Source: an uncultured Treponema sp. (lineage in GTDB: Bacteria; Spirochaetota; Spirochaetia; Treponematales; Treponemataceae). Taken from it: a stretch of 43,874 nt of DNA. Below are positions 1 through 8,213 of the stretch, piece by piece. Every line of letters begins with the position of its first letter. Position 1 is the first letter of the stretch. Both the position numbers and the translations under genes were made by a program. Location: assembly GCA_937885475.1 (NCBI GenBank), contig CAKZZR010000249.1, positions 1 to 43,874 of the forward strand, read 5' to 3'. The notes beneath the pieces were generated by a model, which searched no databases, was not told where the DNA came from, and saw only the letters and a list, made by a program, of their open reading frames with translations.

Positions 1-85
1 TTGATCCATACTTGCTAGTCTGAATATTTTATCATTGAATGCATCAAAATGCAAGGTGCATTTAACAGAATGTGGTCTACCCGAC

Positions 86-385
86 CTATGGGTTTTCCAG
101 CACTTTCTCCATGCACCGGGAAAAAGCCGCTGCGGTGCGCTTTTCCGGGTCTTTGAAGTGGTTCCCCTGATTCCATTCGAGAACACAATCGATTCCGGCC
201 TCCCGGAGGAGTTCCAGCTGGGTCCGGATGCAGATCCCCACCGCCGCCATGACGGGGTTTTTCGTCCGCTCCTCCCGGTCGCCCAGGCTCAGATATACAA
301 TTTCAGATTGAATCGGGTGTGCCTTGACGTAGTCGATCCAGCCGGGGAACCATACCGAAGGCGAGGCTGCCGCAACGCCGGAAAA
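86..385 (-). pseudogene. 3' fragment of an alpha/beta-hydrolase (esterase-like) gene
   Basis: Read on the minus strand, 86-385 gives about 99 open codons ending in TAG at 86-88. The product contains SPSVWFPGW, a GDREE segment and a GNHF segment. These resemble the C-terminal end of alpha/beta-hydrolase esterases, where the Asp and His of the catalytic triad lie. The nucleophile-Ser half is absent because the reading frame runs straight into hflX sequence at about 373-385. The fragment therefore lacks its start and is non-functional as it stands. The call rests on motif memory. Family assignment is moderate, but that this is the true coding strand for the segment is fairly clear. Confidence 0.6.
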
Positions 386-1012
386 TCCAGCCTGCTGAAC
401 GCGCTTACCGGCGCGGATGCCTTTGTGGAAAACAAGCTGTTCGCAACGCTCGACCCGCTCACCCGCAAGCTCAACCTAAAGGACGGAAACGGCATTCTTC
501 TTACTGATACGGTTGGATTCATCTCAAACCTTCCGCACAGCCTTATAGACGCGTTCAAGTCAACCCTTGCAGAAGCAAAAAACGCGAACCTTCAGCTTAT
601 AGTCATAGACGCGGGCGACGAGCAGCATGAAGCGGAATTCAACACGGTCATTCAGGTTCTAAAGGAAATTGACGCAGACCAAAACGAGCGCCTTATAATT
701 CTGAACAAATGGGACACCATCGAAGGAAACGAGCCTGCAAAAGCCCGGCTTGCCGTTCTGTTTCCGGACGCGGTGCGGGTAAGCGCAAAAACACGCTTTG
801 GTTTTGACCAGCTTTTTGACCGCATAAGCGAGGCACTGCTTGGAACGGAAGAGGCGTTCGTCATTCCGCTTGCAGAAGCCGCCCTTATCCAGCGCATCCG
901 ATGCGACGGCGTTATAACCACGGAAGACTGGCAGGAAAATTCAGTACGCATAACCGCGCGCATTTCCGGCAAAACCGCAGCCCTCGCACGCGCATACAAG
1001 GAACGAACATGA
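374..1012 (+). pseudogene. hflX: 5'-truncated hflX, GTPase HflX C-terminal part
   Basis: HflX is a ribosome-binding GTPase that splits stalled or heat-damaged ribosomes. The sequence begins in the middle of the P-loop (NAGKSSLLNALTG) and continues through the switch region FATLDPLTR, the G3 box DTVGF, the G4 box NKWD and the C-terminal Ser-Ala-Lys G5 segment. This is the normal order for HflX. The N-terminal HflX domain, the helical linker and the first P-loop glycine region are missing. Upstream bases belong to an antisense esterase fragment, so the long plus-strand ORF that enters here from position 35 is accidental. The stop overlaps the next gene's ATG (ATGA), the original operon arrangement. 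Confidence 0.85.
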
Positions 1013-1488
1013 AAATTTCACGGCTCTCTTTAAACGGCATACTTACCATAATCCTCTGCTTTTTGGCGCTAATCATAGCACTCACCACGCTTGCCGTTCC
1101 CGGCATAAAAAAGCGCCGAAGCACGAATCTTGTGCGTCAGGCGCAAAGCATGGCGCGCGGCACAGAGCCAAGCGCTGCCTACCGGGGAATCGGCAGGCTC
1201 CGCGCCGTAACCGCCGCCGCAAAGCAGGAGCAAAGCGGCACCACGCTCATCATATCGCCGTATTTTTCGTACACGGCGGGCGACACAGAATTCTTTGAGG
1301 AACTTTCGCGCAAGAACACTGCCATCAAAGGTGTCATCATGCAGTACGTGGCGCTTCGCACAAAGGCAGAGCTTACCGCCCGCGGCGAAAATGGAATCAA
1401 GGAGGATTTGCGCGGACTTATAAACGACATGCTCGTCCTGAACAAAATTCAGGACGTGTACTTTGAGGAATTCAACTACCTTGAATGA
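1009..1488 (+). CDS. FliL-like membrane-anchored protein
   Basis: This is a 159-residue protein with one N-terminal membrane anchor (about residues 8-30), followed by a basic patch and an extracytoplasmic domain. The last 30 residues (LINDMLVLNKIQDVYFEEFN) match the typical end of FliL proteins, which sit at the flagellar stator ring. The start is ATG at 1009, overlapping the hflX stop, with AAGGA about 7 bases upstream. A longer frame from 901 would overlap hflX heavily and is rejected. It is not next to motAB or fliM here, so it may be a FliL paralogue rather than the flagellar-operon copy. The family call is moderately sure. Confidence 0.6.
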   Translation: MKISRLSLNGILTIILCFLALIIALTTLAVPGIKKRRSTNLVRQAQSMARGTEPSAAYRGIGRLRAVTAAAKQEQSGTTLIISPYFSYTAGDTEFFEELSRKNTAIKGVIMQYVALRTKAELTARGENGIKEDLRGLINDMLVLNKIQDVYFEEFNYLE

Positions 1489-1560
1489 GCGCAACCTTTT
1501 AACAGAATCCGTGTCTTTTTAAATAGAGAGACAATTTTTTGTATTCCACGGGAGTAAAAA

Positions 1561-1908
1561 ATGGAACAGCCCATTACATCAATTGCCGCACAGGTCATCA
1601 TCTCAATCGTGCCGATTGTAGGAATCACGTTTGGCGCGGTCATCGTTTTCTTCTATATTTTGTGGCGGCATCATGAAATCAAATTGCAGATTAAAACCGG
1701 AACATTCGTGCCAAAAAGCTTTAACTTTGCGGCATTTTCCTTGCTGACCGGTCTTCTGCTTACTGGCGTTGGAGCCACGCTTTCGCTTGTGTTCGCCATT
1801 CTTGACGGCTTCTCATATACGTTGCTCGGCGGGCTTGTTCCCACCGTCATCGGAATCTGCATGCTCTTGTTCTACCACTTTTTTCCTGATTTTCATAAAA
1901 AAGACTGA
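1561..1908 (+). CDS. Small membrane protein upstream of an ECF sigma gene
   Basis: A 115-residue protein with three predicted membrane spans at roughly residues 8-33, 53-78 and 85-108, and a short cytoplasmic loop of basic residues between the first two. The ATG follows GGGAG at a normal distance. Only 11 bases separate it from the sigma factor gene, so the two are probably co-transcribed. The family was not recognised. The position suggests an accessory membrane component of the sigma/anti-sigma module, but that is inference only. Confidence 0.6.
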   Translation: MEQPITSIAAQVIISIVPIVGITFGAVIVFFYILWRHHEIKLQIKTGTFVPKSFNFAAFSLLTGLLLTGVGATLSLVFAILDGFSYTLLGGLVPTVIGICMLLFYHFFPDFHKKD

Positions 1909-1919
1909 GCGGATTCCTT

Positions 1920-2504
1920 ATGCCGAATGAGCTGCTTCAAAAGCTGGAGCGAGACCTTACAAAAAAGCGCGATTTTTCTCTTGTAAGCGCAACGCTGCGC
2001 GGAAACCAGCGGGCTTTTGAGACGCTGATGACCCATTACAAGACGCGGCTTTTTTATTTCGGCATAAAATTCTTTCACAACGAGGTGGACGCAGAAGACT
2101 TTGTGCAGGACGTTTTTATAAAAGTCTACACGCGCCTTTCCACATTCCAAGGAAAATCACAGTTCTCAACATGGCTCATGCGTGTCGCCTACACCACAGC
2201 CATAAACGAACTGAACCGCCGCAAGGAAACACAGCCCCTGGACGATGAAGCTGCCCTGCCGGACGTAAATGACAGCACGCCTGAAGAGCAGCAGATTCGC
2301 AAAATCACGCAGAGCGCAATCCGCGAGGCGGTACAGGAGCTGCCACAAAAATACGCCATCTGTATCGAAATGTACTTTTACTACGACATTCCGTATCAGG
2401 AGATAAGCGACATAACGGAACTTCCGCTTAACACCATAAAATCCCATATTTTCAGGGCAAAAAAGATTCTTAAGAAAAAACTGGAGGAATACCATGAACA
2501 ATAA
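1920..2504 (+). CDS. ECF-type RNA polymerase sigma factor (RpoE family)
   Basis: A 194-residue sigma-70-family protein with sigma region 2 at about residues 30-100 (core-binding RLFYFGIKFFHNEVDAEDFV, then the QFSTWLMRVAY region) and region 4 with a helix-turn-helix at about 130-187 (IPYQEISDITELPLNTIKS). No region 1 or 3 is present, as is normal for the extracytoplasmic-function group. It would direct RNA polymerase to envelope or stress promoters. The next gene overlaps it by 11 bases and encodes a zinc-finger anti-sigma factor, so its activity is probably gated post-translationally. Its regulon cannot be told from this window. Confidence 0.93.
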   Translation: MPNELLQKLERDLTKKRDFSLVSATLRGNQRAFETLMTHYKTRLFYFGIKFFHNEVDAEDFVQDVFIKVYTRLSTFQGKSQFSTWLMRVAYTTAINELNRRKETQPLDDEAALPDVNDSTPEEQQIRKITQSAIREAVQELPQKYAICIEMYFYYDIPYQEISDITELPLNTIKSHIFRAKKILKKKLEEYHEQ

Positions 2505-2976
2505 ACATTGCGAGACCATGCTTGACGAATACCTTATGCTGGACAAGGGACAGCACGTGCCGTTCAAGCTGACGCGCCATATGCTGACCTGCAAGGAATG
2601 CCGCCGCAAGATAAAAATGCTTTCATACGCGGAACGTTGCATTGCAAAGCCGCTCAGCGTGGACTCCCCGGTAACGGACGAAGCAATCCGCAAGGCAATG
2701 GAGAACATCGACGGCTCGCTGTACAAAAAAGCGTCCGCAAAGCCGCTTCCGCTTGCCGGCTGGATTATCGGCGGCTTTATCATGACCGCGCTGCTGTTCG
2801 TGTCCCTGGTTCAGGTTCCCGGTCTTGCAAATCGCTCGCTTTCCATCTCGTACGGTCTTTTGATTGGCGGCTCTGTAACAATTTACTGCGCATGCTTTGT
2901 CATGAGCAACATCGACGTATTCGTAAAAAAGATTTCAACACACCTGCACCGCGAGTGGATAGTTCCGCAGGCATAA
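2494..2976 (+). CDS. Zinc-finger anti-sigma factor, membrane anchored
   Basis: A 160-residue protein starting inside the end of the sigma gene, suggesting translational coupling. The N-terminal domain carries the ZAS signature His29-x3-Cys33-x2-Cys36 (HMLTCKEC), which holds ECF sigma factors inactive. Two hydrophobic stretches follow at about residues 86-108 and 116-140, leaving a short basic tail. The expected role is to bind the RpoE-like factor at the membrane and release it on an envelope signal. A strong bidirectional terminator follows. Confidence 0.85.
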   Translation: MNNKHCETMLDEYLMLDKGQHVPFKLTRHMLTCKECRRKIKMLSYAERCIAKPLSVDSPVTDEAIRKAMENIDGSLYKKASAKPLPLAGWIIGGFIMTALLFVSLVQVPGLANRSLSISYGLLIGGSVTIYCACFVMSNIDVFVKKISTHLHREWIVPQA

Positions 2977-2992
2977 AAAACGCCATATACAA

Positions 2993-3030
2993 AAAAAATG
3001 CGGGCATCAAAAGAAGCCCGCATTTTTTTT
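2993..3030. terminator. Bidirectional intrinsic terminator
   Basis: AAAATGCGGGC pairs with GCCCGCATTTT across an 8-10 base loop, with A/T runs on both sides. It can end transcripts from the sigma/anti-sigma operon and from the convergent minus-strand gene that ends at 3044. Confidence 0.85.
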
Positions 3031-3043
3031 GTTCTGCGTGCCG

Positions 3044-4582
3044 TCATTCAATAGGAACGACGCAACTTTTCATCAATGAAGTGAACAGATAGATTTTTTT
3101 GTAAAGCGCAACGCTCATGTCCTTCATAGGAGTATCGGCAAAATGCTCAAGCTCCTTCCAGTTTGACACAAGCTCCGGCTTCTGCTTCGCGCAGTCGTCA
3201 ACAAGCGACTTTACGATTTTTCCGATAGTAACTATATTGCGCAGGCTTTCCATAATGAAGGTGTACGCCGTCTCGTTCGCTTCCGTCACCAGTCGGTTCA
3301 CAATGTTCTTGGAACTTCCGTCGCGCTCCGTCTTTGGAAGCATAGTCTTTATCTTTATACCGATTGCGCCGTCCTCGGCAAGCTCGTTGTCAAACGTGGT
3401 GATTGAATCCGAAGTTCCCAAAAGCGCGTTGTAGCAGTCGCTGAACGAAGTGGTAAGGGATTGCGTCGTCCATTTTCCGCGGATAATGACGATGTCATAG
3501 TATTCACGCAAATCTTTTTTTACGACCTCAATAAGGAACGCCTTAAGATAGTTCAAGCCCTGATAGTTCAAGTAGTAGGAAATACCCTTGCGCTCAAGGG
3601 TAGGCTTAAGTGCGTCCGTGTAATTGCGAATCTGATTAAGCTCAACGTCGCCAAACAGCTGAGAGGCAAAATCGTTTGTTTTTGCAGACTTTGCGCTTTC
3701 CACCAGCTGGCGAATCGTCTTCTCAACCTCATTCTTTACGCTGTCAAGATACGGCTCCACTATTGACTCATTCTTGCTCTGAACGTTGGGAACATAGCCC
3801 GGATCCGAGGTCGCAAGGCGGATTACCATCTCAAACGCCTCAGAAAGGCGGATTGTCTGCAGGCGGGCAACAATTTTGCGCCACAAGCCAATCTGAATCG
3901 GTTCCGTTCCCTTAAAATTCTTGAGCAGCTTGAACAAGTTCGTCCATTCCGCGTCAAAGGGAATCTCCCATACAGACTCAATGAAATCCTTAAGCTCGTT
4001 GCTCACATATTCCGCATTGATTTTTTCAAAATGCGGTGGGTTGGTAAAATCACCCTCGCGTATCGTCTTGTCGAATTTCTTAAGCAGGAAGTAATAATCA
4101 AACGAAGCGACGGTCCTAAGCGCCATGAACTGCTTGTACAGATAGTCGATTTCGGTGATTTTCTCAAGCGTAAAATAATCAGAAAACTGCGAGAGCCGTT
4201 CCGTAGCCTGCTTGCTCAGATTTTCAATCGGAATTTCCTTTGCAAGCGCCTTGATGCTCTCTTCATTCAAGGTTTCCTCAAGTTTTTTTATGTCCTCTGG
4301 AAGTGCAAAGTCGATGACCAGATGCTTCAGCAGGTTCTGATTCTGAATCGTGTTGAACATTACCTGCACCGGGTAAATCGCCTTGTATATTTCATAGAAG
4401 GTTTTTCCAAGCGGCGGAAGGATTTCATTTCCGCTGAATTTATAGAAATTCTTAAACCGAGATTTTGAAAGCCGTTTTGCTATTGATTTTAACTGTCTTT
4501 TTTTGTCCGCATCTGCGTCGCCGCTGCCAAAAAGCGATGAGAATAAATTAGACAAAAATCCACCCTTTGATTCTTTTGCCAT
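3044..4582 (-). CDS. DUF5312-like spirochaetal protein
   Basis: A 512-residue protein starting MAKESKGGFLSNLFSSLFG, with no signal peptide or membrane span, so probably cytoplasmic. It is largely helical. I recall this type of protein, with a Gly/Ser/Phe-rich N-terminus and then a long domain starting KSIAKRLSKS, as the spirochaete-restricted DUF5312 family of unknown function. That assignment is from memory. An in-frame ATG 16 codons upstream (4630) was rejected because a good promoter (TTGACA-N16-TAAAAT) lies between the two. The -10 box ends 7 bases before the chosen ATG and there is no Shine-Dalgarno, so the mRNA may be leaderless. Confidence 0.65.
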   Translation of the reverse strand: MAKESKGGFLSNLFSSLFGSGDADADKKRQLKSIAKRLSKSRFKNFYKFSGNEILPPLGKTFYEIYKAIYPVQVMFNTIQNQNLLKHLVIDFALPEDIKKLEETLNEESIKALAKEIPIENLSKQATERLSQFSDYFTLEKITEIDYLYKQFMALRTVASFDYYFLLKKFDKTIREGDFTNPPHFEKINAEYVSNELKDFIESVWEIPFDAEWTNLFKLLKNFKGTEPIQIGLWRKIVARLQTIRLSEAFEMVIRLATSDPGYVPNVQSKNESIVEPYLDSVKNEVEKTIRQLVESAKSAKTNDFASQLFGDVELNQIRNYTDALKPTLERKGISYYLNYQGLNYLKAFLIEVVKKDLREYYDIVIIRGKWTTQSLTTSFSDCYNALLGTSDSITTFDNELAEDGAIGIKIKTMLPKTERDGSSKNIVNRLVTEANETAYTFIMESLRNIVTIGKIVKSLVDDCAKQKPELVSNWKELEHFADTPMKDMSVALYKKIYLFTSLMKSCVVPIE

Positions 4583-4589
4583 ACTAATA

Positions 4590-4617
4590 ATTTTAATAAA
4601 AATCAAATGACTGTCAA
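4590..4617 (-). promoter_or_regulatory. Sigma-70 promoter of the DUF5312-like gene
   Basis: On the minus strand TTGACA (4612-4617), a 16-base spacer and TAAAAT (4590-4595). The initiation point predicted 6-8 bases downstream coincides with the ATG at 4582. Confidence 0.7.
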
Positions 4618-4643
4618 GGCATAGGAGCAAAAGGAAAGCCGCG

Positions 4644-5765
4644 CTATTTCCACAAAGCGGCGGGGTTTACGGTTTTTCCGAATTTATAGACGGTAAAATG
4701 AAGGTGCGGGCCGGTGCTCATGCCGGTACTTCCGACCTTGCCAATCCGGGTGTTCGTGTCAACGTACTGTCCGCGCGTCGCAAGAATGGCGCTCATGTGT
4801 CCGTAGAGCGTTTTGTAGCCGGAATGATGCGTTACGATAACGTAGTTTCCGTATACATTGTTGTAGCCTACGGACGTTACGGTTCCGCCCAGCGCCGCGT
4901 AGATTGCCGTACCCATCGGAGCCGCCATATCCACACCGGAATGGTAGGAGCGCTTTCCGCTGAACGGAGACTCGCGCCAGCCGTAATATGAGCTGAGCCA
5001 ATAGCGCGAATGGAGCGGCTTATGGAACAAGTCTCCGTTGATTTCCTGACGGGTAACCCAGTCAAGCTGCGCGTCCGGCACGAACAGGCTGGAGCCAACC
5101 ACCAGCTCTTCCTCGGGCACAAGATAGTTCACGCGGGCACATTTTTCCGCGCTCACCTCGTATTTTTCTGCAATGGAATTAACGGTCTCGCCCTTTTTGC
5201 GCACGGTATACACTATTCCCGGCATACTCGGAATCTTAAGGTACTGACCTATCTGCAATAGGCGCGACTGATGAATGTTGTTCACGCTTATAATAGTATC
5301 CTGCGTGATGTTGAACTTGTCGGCGATAAAGCCAATCATATCGCCTTTTTTTACACGATAGGTTGAATAGCACAGCTCAAGCCCGTCCGAAGAATAGGCA
5401 TCCTGACTGAGCACTGAAGCCGCTGCATCAAGGCTGTCTGCCTCGGTCGCATCAGACTCAAGCTCCTGTGCAAGCCCGTCATGCAAAAGCGTGTCGTCAG
5501 ACTCTGCGGCAGGCACACGAACAGACGCAAGCTCCGCGCTTTCTGTAAATGACGGAACGGCGGACGTTTCCAAACCACCGACACCTTTTTCCACATATAA
5601 ATTTCCGGCAAGATACAACGCGCCGAACGCAATGACACCGCCCACGCAGAACGAAGCAAGAGAGGCAAGAACAATCCGTCTTACCCGTGAATTAATAAAT
5701 CTATACCACACTGTCTGAAAACTCATAGTAACTGAATTCTTTTTGTAATCACTGAATTTATCCAT
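4644..5765 (-). CDS. LysM-LysM-M23 peptidase family envelope protein
   Basis: A 373-residue protein with an N-terminal anchor at about residues 30-55 and an acidic, low-complexity linker to about 130. Two LysM wall-binding repeats follow (about 135-180 and 186-232), then a C-terminal M23 domain. The zinc ligands of lysostaphin-type endopeptidases are visible: His275 and Asp279 (HSGVD) and His356 in HLH, plus His323. It is therefore likely an active peptidoglycan endopeptidase acting in the periplasm during growth or division. The start is supported by AGGTG 10 bases upstream. It begins 11 bases after the rlmE stop, so the two are probably co-transcribed. Confidence 0.9.
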   Translation of the reverse strand: MDKFSDYKKNSVTMSFQTVWYRFINSRVRRIVLASLASFCVGGVIAFGALYLAGNLYVEKGVGGLETSAVPSFTESAELASVRVPAAESDDTLLHDGLAQELESDATEADSLDAAASVLSQDAYSSDGLELCYSTYRVKKGDMIGFIADKFNITQDTIISVNNIHQSRLLQIGQYLKIPSMPGIVYTVRKKGETVNSIAEKYEVSAEKCARVNYLVPEEELVVGSSLFVPDAQLDWVTRQEINGDLFHKPLHSRYWLSSYYGWRESPFSGKRSYHSGVDMAAPMGTAIYAALGGTVTSVGYNNVYGNYVIVTHHSGYKTLYGHMSAILATRGQYVDTNTRIGKVGSTGMSTGPHLHFTVYKFGKTVNPAALWK

Positions 5766-5776
5766 AATTTTATCAC

Positions 5777-6373
5777 CTATTTTCGTTCTATGCCAACAAG
5801 AAATGTCTCAAAAGACTCCGAACGGCATGCTTCCGGCTTAAAACCCTTTGCGAGCGTAAAAATCTCGCGCATTTTCTTAAGAAATTTCTGCTGGTCGCCG
5901 TTCTGAAAAATCTTCACGCAAAAGTTGCCGCCTTTTTTAAGCATCGACTCGCCATACCAGATTGCCATCTCCACAAGTTGTTCGGAGCGGGCTGTATCCA
6001 CAATGCGGTTTCCGGTGGTAAGCGGCGCAGCATCGCACACAACAAGGTCAAATGGACCGCGCTCTTTTATCTGCTTTCGCACGGCGGCATCGTTCAGGTC
6101 TCCCTGAATAAAGAACAGGTTCTCACCGCGCACATTTTTTGCAAGCGGATTCAAATCGCAGCTGGTAACGCGACCGCCCTCCCCCAAATTCCGAAGCAAG
6201 AAGGTAGTCCAGCTTCCGGGAGCGGCACCCAGATCAAGCGCATTGCAGTTCTTTTTTATCATTCCAAATTTCTCGTCCATTTCCTTCAGTTTGTACACTG
6301 AACGTGCAGGATAGCCTTCCGAGAATGCTTTCTGAGACCAAAAATCTGGTTTTTCGTAACTATTAGACGGCAT
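5777..6373 (-). CDS. rlmE: 23S rRNA (uridine-2'-O-)-methyltransferase RlmE/FtsJ
   Basis: A 198-residue Rossmann-fold methyltransferase that methylates the 2'-O of U2552 in the 23S rRNA A-loop, acting on the large subunit. The SAM-binding motif DLGAAPGSW is at residues 47-55. The catalytic K-D-K-E set appears as Lys28, Asp114 (VCDAAP), Lys154 (FCVKIF) and Glu189 (SFETFL). Length and residues fit the RlmE family throughout. No strong ribosome-binding site precedes ATG at 6373. The M23 gene follows closely. Confidence 0.93.
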   Translation of the reverse strand: MPSNSYEKPDFWSQKAFSEGYPARSVYKLKEMDEKFGMIKKNCNALDLGAAPGSWTTFLLRNLGEGGRVTSCDLNPLAKNVRGENLFFIQGDLNDAAVRKQIKERGPFDLVVCDAAPLTTGNRIVDTARSEQLVEMAIWYGESMLKKGGNFCVKIFQNGDQQKFLKKMREIFTLAKGFKPEACRSESFETFLVGIERK

Positions 6374-6431
6374 ACATTTTCTTTTCGGCGAAAATTAGCG
6401 GACACTTAACCGTTTTGTTGCGTGCAAATGC

Positions 6432-7415
6432 CTAGCGCAAAACGGCAAAAGTCATTGCCGCCGCATACATAAGAACCATAAGAATTCCTTCGATGCGGGA
6501 AACGCGCTTTCCTGTCGCACAAAAAAGCCAGCAAAAAAGGCTGACCGCAACAAGAATCAGCATGTCGTACACGGACGCGGCATTTACCGAAACAGGATGA
6601 ATTGAGGAAGACACCCCCAGAATAAACAGGATATTGAAGATATTGGAGCCGACCACGTTTCCAACAGCAAGCTCCGTTTCGCCCTTGTGAGCGGCAACGA
6701 TTGACGTAACCAATTCAGGAAGCGAGGTTCCAAGCGCCACAATAGTAAGCCCTACCAGCGTCTCAGTCATGCCAAATGCAAGCGCTATTTTTTTTGCGCT
6801 CTGCACGACGCACTGCCCGCCAGCAATAATAAGCCCAACGCCAAGCACAATGAGCAAAAGACAGCGCCACAGCGGCATTGGCTCCGCGCCGTCATCCGGC
6901 TGCGGCTTTTTTTTGGCATCATACACAATGTACACAAGATACAGCACGAACAGAGTAAGAAGCGCAAGCCCCAGAATGCGTGAGACCATGCCCGCTTCCG
7001 AAAGCATGGGCGAGCGCGCAAATGAACCGCTCAGCAGCGCCGGACTTACAGAGCCGAACAGCATGACAAGCGTTATAAAAATAGAGAACGGAAAATCCCG
7101 CCTTAGAATTTCAGTTTCAACAGGAACGGAATGAATGATTGCGCAAATTCCCAGCACGCCCAGCAGATTGAACAGATTGGAGCCTACGACGTTGCTGAGC
7201 GCAATTTCGTTCGCGCCCTGCACTGCGGCAGATGTGCTTACCGCAAGCTCCGGCAAGCTGGTGCCCAGAGCCACAATCGTAAGCCCGATTACCAGCGGCG
7301 ACACCTTGAACATCCTCGCAAGAGCCGCGCTTCCGTCCACAAAAAAATCCGCGCCTTTTATAAGAAAGACGAATCCCGCAATCAGAATCAAAAACTGTAA
7401 GAACATCATAGGCAT
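6432..7415 (-). CDS. Ca2+/Na+ antiporter family (YrbG-like) membrane protein
   Basis: A 327-residue CaCA-family exchanger with about ten membrane spans. The two inverted alpha-repeats are explicit: GTSLPELAVS near residue 51 with SNVVGSNLFN after it, and GTSLPELVTS near residue 230 with GNVVGSNIFN. These form the ion-binding pore. A loop rich in Lys/Asp/Pro around the middle separates the halves. It probably exports Ca2+ in exchange for Na+ across the inner membrane. It starts 25 bases after the ABC ATPase gene, on the same strand. A TATAGT box ends 5 bases before the ATG, so it may also have its own start. Confidence 0.88.
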   Translation of the reverse strand: MPMMFLQFLILIAGFVFLIKGADFFVDGSAALARMFKVSPLVIGLTIVALGTSLPELAVSTSAAVQGANEIALSNVVGSNLFNLLGVLGICAIIHSVPVETEILRRDFPFSIFITLVMLFGSVSPALLSGSFARSPMLSEAGMVSRILGLALLTLFVLYLVYIVYDAKKKPQPDDGAEPMPLWRCLLLIVLGVGLIIAGGQCVVQSAKKIALAFGMTETLVGLTIVALGTSLPELVTSIVAAHKGETELAVGNVVGSNIFNILFILGVSSSIHPVSVNAASVYDMLILVAVSLFCWLFCATGKRVSRIEGILMVLMYAAAMTFAVLR

Positions 7416-7440
7416 TTTTTAACTATAGAGATTAATGCAA

Positions 7441-8202
7441 TTATTTCAGCACGCTCTTAAGGAACTGCTGAAGACGCTCGCTTTTGGGAGCGCCAAAAAT
7501 TTCAGAAGGTTTTCCTTCCTCAACGATTTTTCCCTTTTCCATGAATACGACGCGGTCAGCAACCTCGCGGGCAAAGCCCATCTCATGGGTAACGACAACC
7601 ATCGTCATACCGTCTTCTGCAAGCTGCTTCATGACGGCAAGCACCTCGCCAACCAATTCCGGATCAAGCGCGCTGGTCGGCTCGTCAAACAACATAATCT
7701 TAGGCTCCATGGCAAGCGCCCGCGCAATCGCAACGCGCTGCTGCTGTCCGCCGCTCAACTTGCTCGGATACTCGCAAACCTTATCGGCAAGCCCCACGCG
7801 GGAAAGCAAATCCAGCGCCGTAGCCCTTGCCTGTTCTTTTGAAGTCTTTCTCACATGGAGCGGCGCAATCATGACGTTCTCAAGCACTGTTTTATGAGGA
7901 AACAGATTGAAGCGCTGAAACACCATTCCCATCTCAAGCAAAATCTGGTTCCGCTCCTTTTTGGGCATGCGGTATACAGGCTTTCCGTCCTTGTACTCAT
8001 CAAGCAGCTTGTCTTCTATAAGAATCCTGCCGGAATCAATTTTCTCAAGATGGTTCAGCGTGCGCAGAAAGGTCGATTTTCCTGCGCCACTCGGTCCGAT
8101 GATGCACACAACCTCCTGCGGCGCAACCTCAAGCGAAACGCCCTTCAGAACGTGCAAATCACCGAATGAAACATCAATATTCTCTGTTTTCAGAATGCTC
8201 AT
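7441..8202 (-). CDS. Polar amino-acid ABC transporter ATP-binding protein (GlnQ-like)
   Basis: A 253-residue ABC ATPase with Walker A GPSGAGKST (36-44), Q-loop MVFQ, signature LSGGQQQR, Walker B IMLFDEP and the His switch VVTHEMGFA. The last is typical of the GlnQ/HisP group that powers uptake of polar amino acids. ATG at 8202 is preferred over an upstream GTG at 8217, because GAGG lies 9 bases before it. It is the last gene of the SBP-permease-ATPase operon. Confidence 0.93.
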   Translation of the reverse strand: MSILKTENIDVSFGDLHVLKGVSLEVAPQEVVCIIGPSGAGKSTFLRTLNHLEKIDSGRILIEDKLLDEYKDGKPVYRMPKKERNQILLEMGMVFQRFNLFPHKTVLENVMIAPLHVRKTSKEQARATALDLLSRVGLADKVCEYPSKLSGGQQQRVAIARALAMEPKIMLFDEPTSALDPELVGEVLAVMKQLAEDGMTMVVVTHEMGFAREVADRVVFMEKGKIVEEGKPSEIFGAPKSERLQQFLKSVLK

Positions 8203-8213
8203 AGCACGCAACC

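Noticed and set aside
35..373. Plus-strand ORF joining an unknown N-terminus to HflX as one protein
   Set aside because: The segment is better explained as the antisense of an esterase-like gene on the minus strand, with a recognisable catalytic-region pattern. The plus-strand protein has no family features and starts without an SD.
7416..7426. Leaderless promoter for the Ca/Na exchanger
   Set aside because: TATAGT ends 5 bases before ATG, but the -35 region (CTGAAA) is poor and the gene follows the ABC operon by 25 bases. It was left out of the leaderless set.
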